Shown: in pieces, positions 1 through 5,653 of the stretch
How the letters are laid out: every line of letters starts with the position of its first letter
Position numbering within the stretch: the first letter of the stretch is position 1
NCBI GenBank assembly: GCA_021825955.1
Contig: JAKAEH010000072.1
Span: 1-5,693, forward strand
Length of the DNA stretch: 5,693 bases
From: a bacterium
GTDB taxonomy: Bacteria; Patescibacteria; Microgenomatia; Levybacterales; UBA12049
Direction of reading: 5' to 3'
Notes under the pieces: generated by a model
The model's database searches: none
What the model saw: the letters and a program-made list of their open reading frames with translations, nothing else
What the model was told of the DNA's origin: nothing
Position numbers and translations under genes: made by a program

Positions 1-295
1 CTTCTGTAAGTGTTCCGACAACAGGTCCTTTTTCGCTTCTTCGAAGAGTGTCTAAGAATAAATTAAAATCTGTTCTTATGTTAAAGCTATATCCGGCAGC
101 TTCAACCAGCCTTTTCGCTGAAACTAAAACCGGATATTTTCCGCTGGTATATTTCCTTAGCAAATCCGGAGTTACTCTTGTAAATAAAAAGCTTAATTGT
201 TCTGGGTCTTCTGCCTGGGCAATTTCGTAAGCTAAAGTTGATGGAAGAATAAGCTCATCGGCAAACTGCCCGCGTGAAGTTCCATCTTCTATCAT
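1..295 (-). CDS. Hypothetical protein, N-terminal 98 residues (runs off left edge)
   Basis: An open frame of 98 codons reads leftward from the ATG at 295 to the window edge without a stop, so the C-terminus is missing. The start is well fixed: an in-frame TGA lies two codons upstream (TGA CTT ATG) and a TATAAT box sits 10 bases before the ATG. The visible protein begins MIEDGTSRGQFADELILPST and continues as mixed, mostly helical, charged sequence, with no signal peptide and no membrane segment. Residues 8-28 could form a helix-turn-helix-like pair of helices, but this is too vague to call. I do not recognise the family. It is divergent from the carbonic anhydrase-like gene at 365 and appears to share a promoter region with it, so the two may be expressed together. 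That it is a gene is fairly sure; its function is unknown. Confidence 0.7.
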   Translation of the reverse strand, partial: MIEDGTSRGQFADELILPSTLAYEIAQAEDPEQLSFLFTRVTPDLLRKYTSGKYPVLVSAKRLVEAAGYSFNIRTDFNLFLDTLRRSEKGPVVGTLTE

Positions 296-305
296 AAGTC
301 AGATT

Positions 306-333
306 ATTATACATTAAAGGTAATCTCTTGCAA
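306..333 (-). promoter_or_regulatory. Sigma70-type promoter for the leftward gene starting at 295
   Basis: On the minus strand TTGCAA (333-328) is followed after 16 bases by a perfect TATAAT (311-306). The ATG at 295 begins 10 bases after the -10 box, which predicts a leader of only about 4 bases (beginning near ACTT). No Shine-Dalgarno sequence could fit there. The -35 box is the same palindromic hexamer used by the opposite promoter. Confidence 0.6.
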
Positions 334-356
334 CTTATAGTAAAAATTGCTAGAAT
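328..356 (+). promoter_or_regulatory. Extended -10 promoter for the rightward gene starting at 365
   Basis: TTGCAA (328-333), a 17-base spacer ending in TGC, then TAGAAT (351-356) together form an extended -10 promoter (TGC-TAGAAT). The ATG at 365 is 8 bases after the box, so transcription should begin at about 363-365 and give an essentially leaderless mRNA. This also excludes the in-frame TTG at 347, which overlaps the promoter and would not be transcribed. Confidence 0.6.
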
Positions 357-364
357 TGACACTT

Positions 365-1795
365 ATGACAAGTCCGGAAAAAAGCGAAATTTTTGCAGCA
401 GGCTCACATGCAGAACAAGATATAAGACAACCTTACAGACAAGGTTTGCGTGATTACCTTACCACCCTCCACCATTCCATGGTTTTCCCGGGTCATAATC
501 CCGATATGCACAGAATAATAGAAACACAAGAGGAAAAAGCAGCGCAATTCATGCTTTCAAGCGATGTAGCAGCCGGATTTGTATCAATGCCCCAATTTAA
601 AGCGATTACGACTAAAGAAAAAAATGAATTAAGAGGTCCATGTGTTGTAGCAATAAACATATGCATAGACGGGAGACTTGAACCTGTTTTAATAGGAAGT
701 CCTGTTTTTGATATTTCCGAAGCAAAAGCAGGTCTTATGCCTACGAGATTTTCCAGCTTTAGGGAAGGTGAAATTGAGGTTGGATCTCCTCGTTTAAAAC
801 AGGCTATTATTGACAGGGTTCAAAAAGAAGATTGGCAATTATTACAAATAAACGCAGGTCACTCTGATAAAGGAAAGCTTAATTGTGCGGCTGTTGATCA
901 GCTTATTGAACTTGGAATTCTCCCAGCAGGCAGTGAGACTCTGGATATGTTCAAGCATCTGCTTGAGGAAAGCGGAAAAGCAATCGAAAATACTTTCAAC
1001 AGAGCAGCAACCGCCTATGGAAAAGACGTGCTACCGATGGTATCACTTACTGCAATGTATGACACAAGAACTGCAGGATTCTACTTTGAAGGACCAAAAA
1101 GTGAACTCTTTACCACATCCTTAACGAATAAACTGCTTCATTCGAATGAAATGAGAACTCTTTTGCGTTTCAGCCAGCCCGATGCTTATAGACATAATTT
1201 CACAGATCCTGCTACTCTGCTTCCCCGCGAACAAAATATCTACGATATTGAAAAATATTTATTAAGAAACAGCGAAATCTTTAGAGATTCTGCAGATACT
1301 TTTATTAACGAAAACTATCCCGATCTGACAAGTGAACAAAGACAAGCTTTTAGGTTTATGATCGCTCATGTCGTTTCATTTCAATATGCAACCGGACTAT
1401 CTCATGGAGGAGACACACCTATCTCCGGGCACAATGAACAATATGCTTCTTACTCAAAAGGTGTGATAAGGGTTGGGCAATATGACCCAAAAATTCAATC
1501 TTTTGGAGCATCTTTAGATTCAATAGATCATTTCAAAACAAAAATCGGTCTTTTAAAAAAATTAGGAAAAGCAAAACCCCCTTATATCTTTTACAGCTGC
1601 GCTTCCCAATCAGAAGGAAAAATTTCTTATTCCACAGACAGAGATACAAGAGCAGAACTGGATGAGGGAATCCAGACTTTATATAAAGACCCGGTAATTA
1701 AAGAAATGGTTTTAAATGGAGAACTTGTTATTATTCCTGTGGTTTTATTTAAAAGCAACGGCAAAATCAAAGGCGTCCCAAATTTAGCAATTTAA
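365..1795 (+). CDS. Unknown 476-aa protein with divergent beta-carbonic anhydrase-like motifs
   Basis: Cytosolic-looking protein with no signal peptide or membrane segment. ATG 365 is chosen over TTG 347 because the promoter -10 box overlaps the TTG. Three parts resemble beta-carbonic anhydrases (zinc enzymes that hydrate CO2). First, a strand ending in CIDGR (residues 100-104) matches the CxDxR motif (zinc Cys and the Asp-Arg dyad). Second, a strand leading to GHSDKG (165-170) matches GHSDCG, which normally holds the His and second Cys ligands. Third, the C-terminal stretch 442-468 (DPVIKEMVLNGELVI..., then SNGKIK) resembles the usual last helix and strands. The second zinc Cys is Lys169; the nearest Cys is 174. 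About 250 residues lie between the second and third parts, so the protein is about twice the usual length. It may be a non-catalytic or repurposed relative. His347, His356 and the stretch 346-363 (HGGDTPISGHNEQYASYS) in the insert look like conserved-site material but match nothing I know. The gene call is firm; the fold assignment is tentative. Confidence 0.85.
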   Translation: MTSPEKSEIFAAGSHAEQDIRQPYRQGLRDYLTTLHHSMVFPGHNPDMHRIIETQEEKAAQFMLSSDVAAGFVSMPQFKAITTKEKNELRGPCVVAINICIDGRLEPVLIGSPVFDISEAKAGLMPTRFSSFREGEIEVGSPRLKQAIIDRVQKEDWQLLQINAGHSDKGKLNCAAVDQLIELGILPAGSETLDMFKHLLEESGKAIENTFNRAATAYGKDVLPMVSLTAMYDTRTAGFYFEGPKSELFTTSLTNKLLHSNEMRTLLRFSQPDAYRHNFTDPATLLPREQNIYDIEKYLLRNSEIFRDSADTFINENYPDLTSEQRQAFRFMIAHVVSFQYATGLSHGGDTPISGHNEQYASYSKGVIRVGQYDPKIQSFGASLDSIDHFKTKIGLLKKLGKAKPPYIFYSCASQSEGKISYSTDRDTRAELDEGIQTLYKDPVIKEMVLNGELVIIPVVLFKSNGKIKGVPNLAI

Positions 1796-2880
1796 GTAAT
1801 CGCAAACCTTCCTCCCTGATTTTTTAGAATTCCCCGCATTTCCAAATCCGAAAGAATAATATTTAGTTTTATTATCTTAAGCTTTAGTTTTTTTGAAATT
1901 TCATCAACGTCCATACTTTCATTTTGCAACAAGTCAAAAACTGTTTTTTCAACTTTTGATAATTTTAAGTTTTTTGATATTTGATTTTCTTTGGTAGTTT
2001 GAGTTTCTCTAATGTTTAGAACATCCAGAATATCCTTTGCGCTTTGGACAAAATTTCCACCTTCTTTTAAAAGCTTAATCGCGCCTTTTGACTGCTGCGA
2101 AGTTATTGGTCCCGGAACCGCAAATATCGGTTTCCCCAATTTCTTTGCCCATTCGGCAGTTATTAATGACCCGCTATCTTCCCCTGCTTCCACAACTAAA
2201 ATTCCCAAACTTAACGCTGCAATAATTCTATTCCTTGCAGGAAAGCTTCCGGGAAGTGGTTTCATCCCTAGGGGACATTCTGAAACTGTTAGCCCTCCCC
2301 CATCAAGAATCTGTTCATAAAGCCATTCGTTTTCGCGCGGTATTGGGCAGTCTACCCCACATCCAAGAACAGCAATTGTCTTGCCTTTATTTTCCAAACA
2401 GAAAGTGTGGGCAGTAGCATCTACTCCCAACGCCATTCCTGAGACTATCGTAAAACCGGAAGAAACCAAATCCGAAATTAAAGTTTCGGTAACGTTTTCT
2501 CCATATGAAGTCATTTTTCGCGCCCCTACAACTCCGATATTTTTTTCATTATCCAAACATGACTTATCACCTTTTACAAACAACACAATTGGCGGATTTG
2601 GAAGCTTTGTTAAGGAATTAGGATAACTTTTTTCAAAACTTGCAATAAAGTCGGATTTTGTTTTCCGTAATTTTTCTAAATAGTCTCCGAAACCAAACTC
2701 TTCTCTAAAACCTAAAAAACCCTCTATTGTTTTTGGTCCAAGACCTGCCTCCCTTAATTCCTTATTCGTTCCTTTCCAAGCAGAACTCGCCGAACCAAAG
2801 TAGTTTAATAAATTGCGGAATCTAATAGGACCGATATTATTTGCCAGAGAAAACCCAAGATAATAATTTCTTTCATCCAT
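1792..2880 (-). CDS. dprA: DNA-processing protein DprA (Smf)
   Basis: DprA binds incoming single-stranded DNA in the cytoplasm during transformation and loads RecA onto it; in many bacteria it also aids recombination. The 362 residues have the full family layout and usual length. An N-terminal helix-hairpin-helix/SAM-like region (about 5-60) is followed by the Rossmann-like DprA fold (about 80-285) and a C-terminal winged helix (about 305-362). Visible motifs are GVVGARK (116-122, the GSR-type loop), SGMALGVDATAH (147-158), VLGCGVD (171-177), FPARNRIIAALS (213-224) and EAGEDSGSLITA (231-242), then AVPGP. The start is fixed by an in-frame TAA five codons upstream with no other start between. 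Its stop overlaps the stop of the convergent gene by 4 bases. No frameshift or missing motif is seen, so the protein should be functional. No other competence gene is in view. Confidence 0.97.
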   Translation of the reverse strand: MDERNYYLGFSLANNIGPIRFRNLLNYFGSASSAWKGTNKELREAGLGPKTIEGFLGFREEFGFGDYLEKLRKTKSDFIASFEKSYPNSLTKLPNPPIVLFVKGDKSCLDNEKNIGVVGARKMTSYGENVTETLISDLVSSGFTIVSGMALGVDATAHTFCLENKGKTIAVLGCGVDCPIPRENEWLYEQILDGGGLTVSECPLGMKPLPGSFPARNRIIAALSLGILVVEAGEDSGSLITAEWAKKLGKPIFAVPGPITSQQSKGAIKLLKEGGNFVQSAKDILDVLNIRETQTTKENQISKNLKLSKVEKTVFDLLQNESMDVDEISKKLKLKIIKLNIILSDLEMRGILKNQGGRFAIT

Positions 2881-2886
2881 AGATTT

Positions 2887-2915
2887 ATGGTATTAAGTTT
2901 ATCAGAGGTTGTAAA
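2887..2915 (-). promoter_or_regulatory. Promoter-like signal immediately before dprA
   Basis: On the minus strand TTTACA (2915-2910), a 17-base spacer and TACCAT (2892-2887) resemble -35 and -10 boxes; the -10 keeps the key TA...AT positions but is weak overall (4 of 6). Exactly 6 bases separate it from the dprA ATG, so the predicted +1 is the A of ATG. It lies in the 41-base gap after the upstream gene's stop. There is no Shine-Dalgarno sequence. Confidence 0.4.
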
Positions 2916-2921
2916 TAGGAT

Positions 2922-3581
2922 TTAGGAATTAGTTTTTCTGTTAATATCTACTATATTGTCAGGCCTATTTTGCTTTGCTTCCCATTCTTGAAACCCTGCC
3001 GTAACGACTTTTGCTGCTAATGGCATTGCTCTGTCAAATTCAGACTTGTTCCAGGCTCTTCCTCCCATTTCTTTTATCCCTATATCTTGTAAAGTTATTC
3101 CTTCCGCAACTCCTTTAAGAAAAAGTTCCCTCTCTCCTTCCGGCAAACCGGAAGCTATCTCAAATGCTCCACCCGGCATATCTATTTTTGAATTGGCCTC
3201 AAAATTTTCTCTTCCCTGTTCAACAAGTTCTGCCTTTCTTTCCTCCGGTATTTGCGCTTTTTGATCTTTTAACCTGCTTGTAAAATCTATCACTTGCTCT
3301 TGGTCTGAGCCTTGAGTCATGGTACCCGGTTGGTTAATTTCCGGACGTTTCAAACGGGAAAAATAGTTTTTAAATCTTTGCCTCTGAAACCCGGGGACTT
3401 TCCTTGTCTGAAATTGATCTTGACCAATAATAGGCTCCTGATTTTCTATGGGAGGAATTTCTCTTCTGGAAATTGCATCCGGAGGTTTTATTACTTCAGG
3501 AAGAGGTTTAAAAACTTCGGTTGAAGAACTATTGAGAGGAGCACTTGCGGCATTTCCAGGTAATGTAACCAATTCTGTCAT
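2922..3581 (-). CDS. Hypothetical protein, disordered N-terminus and helical C-terminus
   Basis: 219 residues of no family I recognise. Residues 1-55 are rich in Pro, Ser, Ala and Glu and look unstructured. Residues 60-80 form a basic patch (many Arg, Lys, Gln, with aromatic residues) that could contact nucleic acid or acidic partners. Residues 95-205 are mostly charged helix, including a PEERKAELVEQGRENFEA helix and a PEGERELFLKGVAEGI segment. The C-terminal tail (205-219) is again polar. There is no signal peptide, membrane segment or cysteine. The start is supported by a near-consensus promoter whose -10 box lies 7 bases before the ATG. It lies between the ParB-like gene (47-base gap) and dprA (41-base gap) in the same orientation, but each has its own promoter signal. 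A role as a ParB or chromosome accessory would be speculation from position alone. Confidence 0.8.
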   Translation of the reverse strand: MTELVTLPGNAASAPLNSSSTEVFKPLPEVIKPPDAISRREIPPIENQEPIIGQDQFQTRKVPGFQRQRFKNYFSRLKRPEINQPGTMTQGSDQEQVIDFTSRLKDQKAQIPEERKAELVEQGRENFEANSKIDMPGGAFEIASGLPEGERELFLKGVAEGITLQDIGIKEMGGRAWNKSEFDRAMPLAAKVVTAGFQEWEAKQNRPDNIVDINRKTNS

Positions 3582-3588
3582 AATTAAA

Positions 3589-3618
3589 ATTATAGAAGAC
3601 TAAAAGCCACAAAGTCAA
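3589..3618 (-). promoter_or_regulatory. Strong sigma70-type promoter for the 219-aa protein gene
   Basis: TTGACT (3618-3613), an 18-base spacer and a perfect TATAAT (3594-3589) read leftward in the 47-base gap after the ParB-like gene. The ATG at 3581 follows after 7 bases, so the mRNA is predicted to start at or 1 base before the start codon. This is the closest match to the sigma70 consensus in the window. Confidence 0.7.
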
Positions 3619-3628
3619 TCAATTGAAG

Positions 3629-5161
3629 CTAAATTAAACTTTTGGTACCGACTTCGCCTGCTTCAAACAATACCACTTCTTCACCGCTTAAATGACCTTT
3701 TCCGTTTCCATTCCCATTCTCATGCCCATTTCCGTTTTCATGATTATTTCCATTACCGTAAACTGCTTCCGCTTCCTCAACTGCTAACTCAATAAATGCC
3801 TGCAGAATTGGCAAAGTACTGTCAATTTTTATCCTAGATATTCCTCTGCTTCTCGCAAAATGCGGTATTAATCGCTGTAATAAAGCTGCCGTTCTTATTA
3901 CAATTTTTGCAGGTTCTCCTTGAGAAAACGGGGAATCAGGAGTCCCAAGTTTTCCTGAAGCAAAAAGCGCTTCTACCACTTCCAAGTAACCCAAATCGTT
4001 CCGTACCCCTTTTGCAACCTCTTTGTTAACCTGCATTTTTCGCTGTATCCTTTCAAATTCTTCTCTTTCGGCTGCACTCATCATAACGTCAAACATATCT
4101 ATTTGCCCAGCCTCCCGTTCTTTAATAAGATTCGCTACAAACTCTCTAAATTTATCCAATGTATAGCGTTCTACTACAAATTTCTGTGCATAACGCACCA
4201 TTTCCTCCACCGGAATTTCAAAGTATTTTCCGGTAGCATTCCCATCTACCCAATTCAAAGGCTCTTGTCCTTCTTTTAACTCCACCACAGATTTAGGGTC
4301 TTTCATCGTTTGAAGTCTTGATAGCTCAATCGCAACTCCATAAGGAATTCCAAAACTTGCTTCTTTCTCCCCCTTAGCTTTCTGTGTTTCTCTTTTCATT
4401 TTTACCATATCTTGAATTTCAAGCGGTAAATTGCAAAATTTTATAGCATCTCTTATTGTACTTTCGCTTCTTGCTACGTCTTCGGCAAAGCGAGATAAGG
4501 GATAATCTGGATCTTCTTGTTTTGTATATCTCCAATAAAGATAAAGGAACTGAGCGTCTTCATCAGGAGGAACTCTTTTGTGAATATTTTCAGAAGATTG
4601 AATATTCAGCGCCAACCTTGCTGTAGCATTAACTGCAAGCCGGACCTCCACTTCTTCTCTTCCCAGATGTCGAACATAACAATCTTTTTGGGTTCCGTGT
4701 GCCTGGCAATTATTACAACCTTCTTCTTTTAAAAGTTTCATTGCGCGAAACCTTCTTTCCCCTGCTACTAAAATATTGTATTTTTTCTTCCCATTGACAT
4801 CGTAAGGAGTAAACTCTTCTACTTTATGGTCTGTTCCCCATATATTATTCAGCACCTCTAAATGATGTCTTGTCTGTTCTTCGTCCAGTTGCACTACAAT
4901 AATTGGACTTTCTAGTTTATGAACAGCAATACTGCTTGCAAGTTGCGGTATTTCATCAAACGTTCTTCTTGGTTGCTCTAATCTATTAATTGCCTCTATT
5001 GGTAACCAGGAGCCTTCAAAATAGTGTTCTAACCTTTCAGGAAGATTAGATGCACCAGAAGTTGTCAAGGTATCCCCATTAGCTATAGGAGATACTGCGG
5101 AAATATCTGGATTTGGAAAAACCCTTATGCTCGGGTCTCTCTCGCTTATTGGTGTCGCCAT
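3629..5161 (-). CDS. parB: Large ParB/Spo0J-like DNA-binding CTPase clamp protein
   Basis: ParB proteins bind parS DNA, use CTP to close into sliding clamps and promote chromosome or plasmid segregation with ParA. From ATG 5161 this protein has 510 residues, well above the roughly 280-300 usual for chromosomal ParB. The order is ParB-like: QPRRTFDEI...LASSI (63-78), HKLESPIIV (81-89, altered C1 CTP motif), AGERRFRAMKLL (133-144, C2 motif), ENIHKRVPPDEDA (191-203, C3 motif, usually ENxQR), a helix-turn-helix at about 221-250 and the FGIPYGVAIELSRL helix that follows it. Between C2 and C3 is a Cys/His cluster (149-165). Residues 290-465 are a long helical extension, and 469-488 is an Asn/Gly/His-rich repeat tail. 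An upstream in-frame ATG at 5212 is rejected because a strong promoter lies between the two starts. No parA is adjacent. A plasmid or nucleoid-occlusion-type ParB homologue is an alternative. Confidence 0.9.
   Translation of the reverse strand: MATPISERDPSIRVFPNPDISAVSPIANGDTLTTSGASNLPERLEHYFEGSWLPIEAINRLEQPRRTFDEIPQLASSIAVHKLESPIIVVQLDEEQTRHHLEVLNNIWGTDHKVEEFTPYDVNGKKKYNILVAGERRFRAMKLLKEEGCNNCQAHGTQKDCYVRHLGREEVEVRLAVNATARLALNIQSSENIHKRVPPDEDAQFLYLYWRYTKQEDPDYPLSRFAEDVARSESTIRDAIKFCNLPLEIQDMVKMKRETQKAKGEKEASFGIPYGVAIELSRLQTMKDPKSVVELKEGQEPLNWVDGNATGKYFEIPVEEMVRYAQKFVVERYTLDKFREFVANLIKEREAGQIDMFDVMMSAAEREEFERIQRKMQVNKEVAKGVRNDLGYLEVVEALFASGKLGTPDSPFSQGEPAKIVIRTAALLQRLIPHFARSRGISRIKIDSTLPILQAFIELAVEEAEAVYGNGNNHENGNGHENGNGNGKGHLSGEEVVLFEAGEVGTKSLI
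3698..3757 (-). repeat. Asn/Gly/His-rich repeat near the ParB C-terminus
   Basis: Codons 469-488 of the ParB-like gene encode a low-complexity tract in which HENGNG occurs twice in tandem, followed by NGKGH. The DNA copies differ at third positions (gaa aac gga aat against gag aat ggg aat), so the repeat is kept at protein level and is not a fresh DNA duplication. It probably forms a flexible linker before the last acidic residues. Confidence 0.8.
4667..4717 (-). other. Cys/His cluster inserted in the ParB N-terminal domain
   Basis: These codons encode residues 149-165 of the ParB-like protein, with the pattern C-x2-C-x2-H-x5-C-x3-H (C149, C152, H155, C161, H165). Such spacing could hold a metal ion such as zinc. 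It lies between the GERRFRA and ENIHKR motifs, where ordinary ParB proteins have a short strand and turn. Confidence 0.6.
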
Positions 5162-5177
5162 AATAAATTCTGAAAAA

Positions 5178-5206
5178 ACTATAGCATCTAGCAATTGGCT
5201 TTTCAA
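5178..5206 (-). promoter_or_regulatory. Extended -10 promoter that fixes the ParB start
   Basis: TTGAAA (5206-5201), a 17-base spacer ending in TGC, and TATAGT (5183-5178) form a strong extended -10 promoter reading leftward. The ATG at 5161 follows after 16 bases, giving a predicted leader of about 10 bases (AGAATTTATT) without a Shine-Dalgarno sequence. The ATG at 5212 lies upstream of this promoter, so transcripts from here would exclude it. Confidence 0.6.
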
Positions 5207-5237
5207 CAGCATCTTTTCAGTGCAAAGAAGAACTTGT

Positions 5238-5585
5238 CTATAAATCTGGGGATAATTCTTTTTGTAGACTTTCTAAGGTTGTTCTGGCCTTAGCCAAGAC
5301 TCTGTCTTTTAATTTTTCCAATGTCTCACCTTTTTCTCTTGTTATCCCAACCGCCCTTCCCCACGCAACTCCGCGAGCAAACCATTCTAAAGCCTGAGGA
5401 TATTCCTTTATTCTTCTCGCATTGGAAACGATATCGACCAAAGAAGCTCCTTCTTCTCCTTGCCTTAAACCCTCTCTCCATAAAGAGAAAACCAAAGCTT
5501 CATAGAAAGGATTTTCAAATTCAGGATTATTCGTTTGTCTTCTTCTAAAAATAAAGGGGTTTACTTGCGAATTCTCTTTTCTCAT
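5238..5585 (-). CDS. Hypothetical 115-aa helical protein upstream of parB
   Basis: A short, complete frame with no recognised family. The N-terminus (1-20) is basic and polar (RRRQTNN). Residues 22-85 look like three or four amphipathic helices, including NPFYEALVFSLWREGLRQGE and ALEWFARGVAWGRAVGI, which are rich in Trp, Phe and Arg. Residues 85-112 form a charged helix with coiled-coil character. There is no signal peptide, membrane segment or cysteine. The start is fixed by an in-frame TAA four codons upstream that is itself part of the -10 box TAAAAT. The gene lies 76 bases upstream of the ParB-like start in the same orientation and is divergent from the gene at 5654. It could be a small partner of ParB, but only position suggests this. 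Confidence 0.75.
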   Translation of the reverse strand: MRKENSQVNPFIFRRRQTNNPEFENPFYEALVFSLWREGLRQGEEGASLVDIVSNARRIKEYPQALEWFARGVAWGRAVGITREKGETLEKLKDRVLAKARTTLESLQKELSPDL

Positions 5586-5591
5586 GCGGAC

Positions 5592-5597
5592 ATTTTA
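5592..5597 (-). promoter_or_regulatory. -10 box for the 115-aa protein gene
   Basis: TAAAAT on the minus strand (5 of 6 match to TATAAT), followed by exactly 6 bases and then the ATG at 5585, so the predicted +1 is the A of ATG. I see no good -35 box at 16-18 bases upstream. A TATAGT overlapping it (5602-5597) is an alternative -10. Confidence 0.4.
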
Positions 5598-5641
5598 CTA
5601 TATTTATAAAATCTTATACCTACCTATTACTTCTTACATGC

Positions 5642-5647
5642 TAAAAT
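5642..5647 (+). promoter_or_regulatory. Extended -10 box for the rightward gene starting at 5654
   Basis: TGC-TAAAAT (TG at 5639-5640) forms an extended -10 with no clear -35. Six bases follow before the ATG at 5654, which places the predicted transcription start on that ATG. The arrangement mirrors the opposite gene's TAAAAT-N6-ATG. It favours ATG 5654 over the in-frame ATG at 5648, which would lie upstream of the transcript. Confidence 0.45.
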
Positions 5648-5653
5648 ATGCTT

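Noticed and set aside
48..230. Small rightward open frame of 60 codons
   Set aside because: It is antisense to the leftward gene at 1-295, which has a better start and promoter.
347..364. TTG at 347 as start of the carbonic anhydrase-like gene
   Set aside because: It overlaps the extended -10 promoter (TGC-TAGAAT) that serves the gene, so it would not be transcribed. ATG 365 lies right behind the promoter.
1780..1830. Intrinsic terminator between the convergent genes
   Set aside because: No stem with a following T run is present and the coding regions overlap.
2012..2626. Rightward open frames opposite dprA
   Set aside because: These are shadows of the firmly identified dprA; their translations are Cys/Pro/Ser-rich and resemble no protein.
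3046..3524. Rightward open frames opposite the 219-aa gene
   Set aside because: The minus-strand gene has a near-consensus promoter and balanced protein composition; the opposite frames have neither.
3698..3757. CRISPR-like or tandem DNA repeat
   Set aside because: The periodic pattern comes from HENGNG codons within the ParB frame and has no spacer structure.
5162..5212. ATG at 5212 as the ParB start (17 more residues)
   Set aside because: A strong TTGAAA-17-TATAGT extended promoter lies within these codons. There is no Shine-Dalgarno before 5212, and the extra residues add no ParB motif.
3629..5585. parS-like site near parB
   Set aside because: I looked for the 16-base TGTTNCACGTGAAACA palindrome and found no close match in the window. 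A diverged site could be missed by eye.
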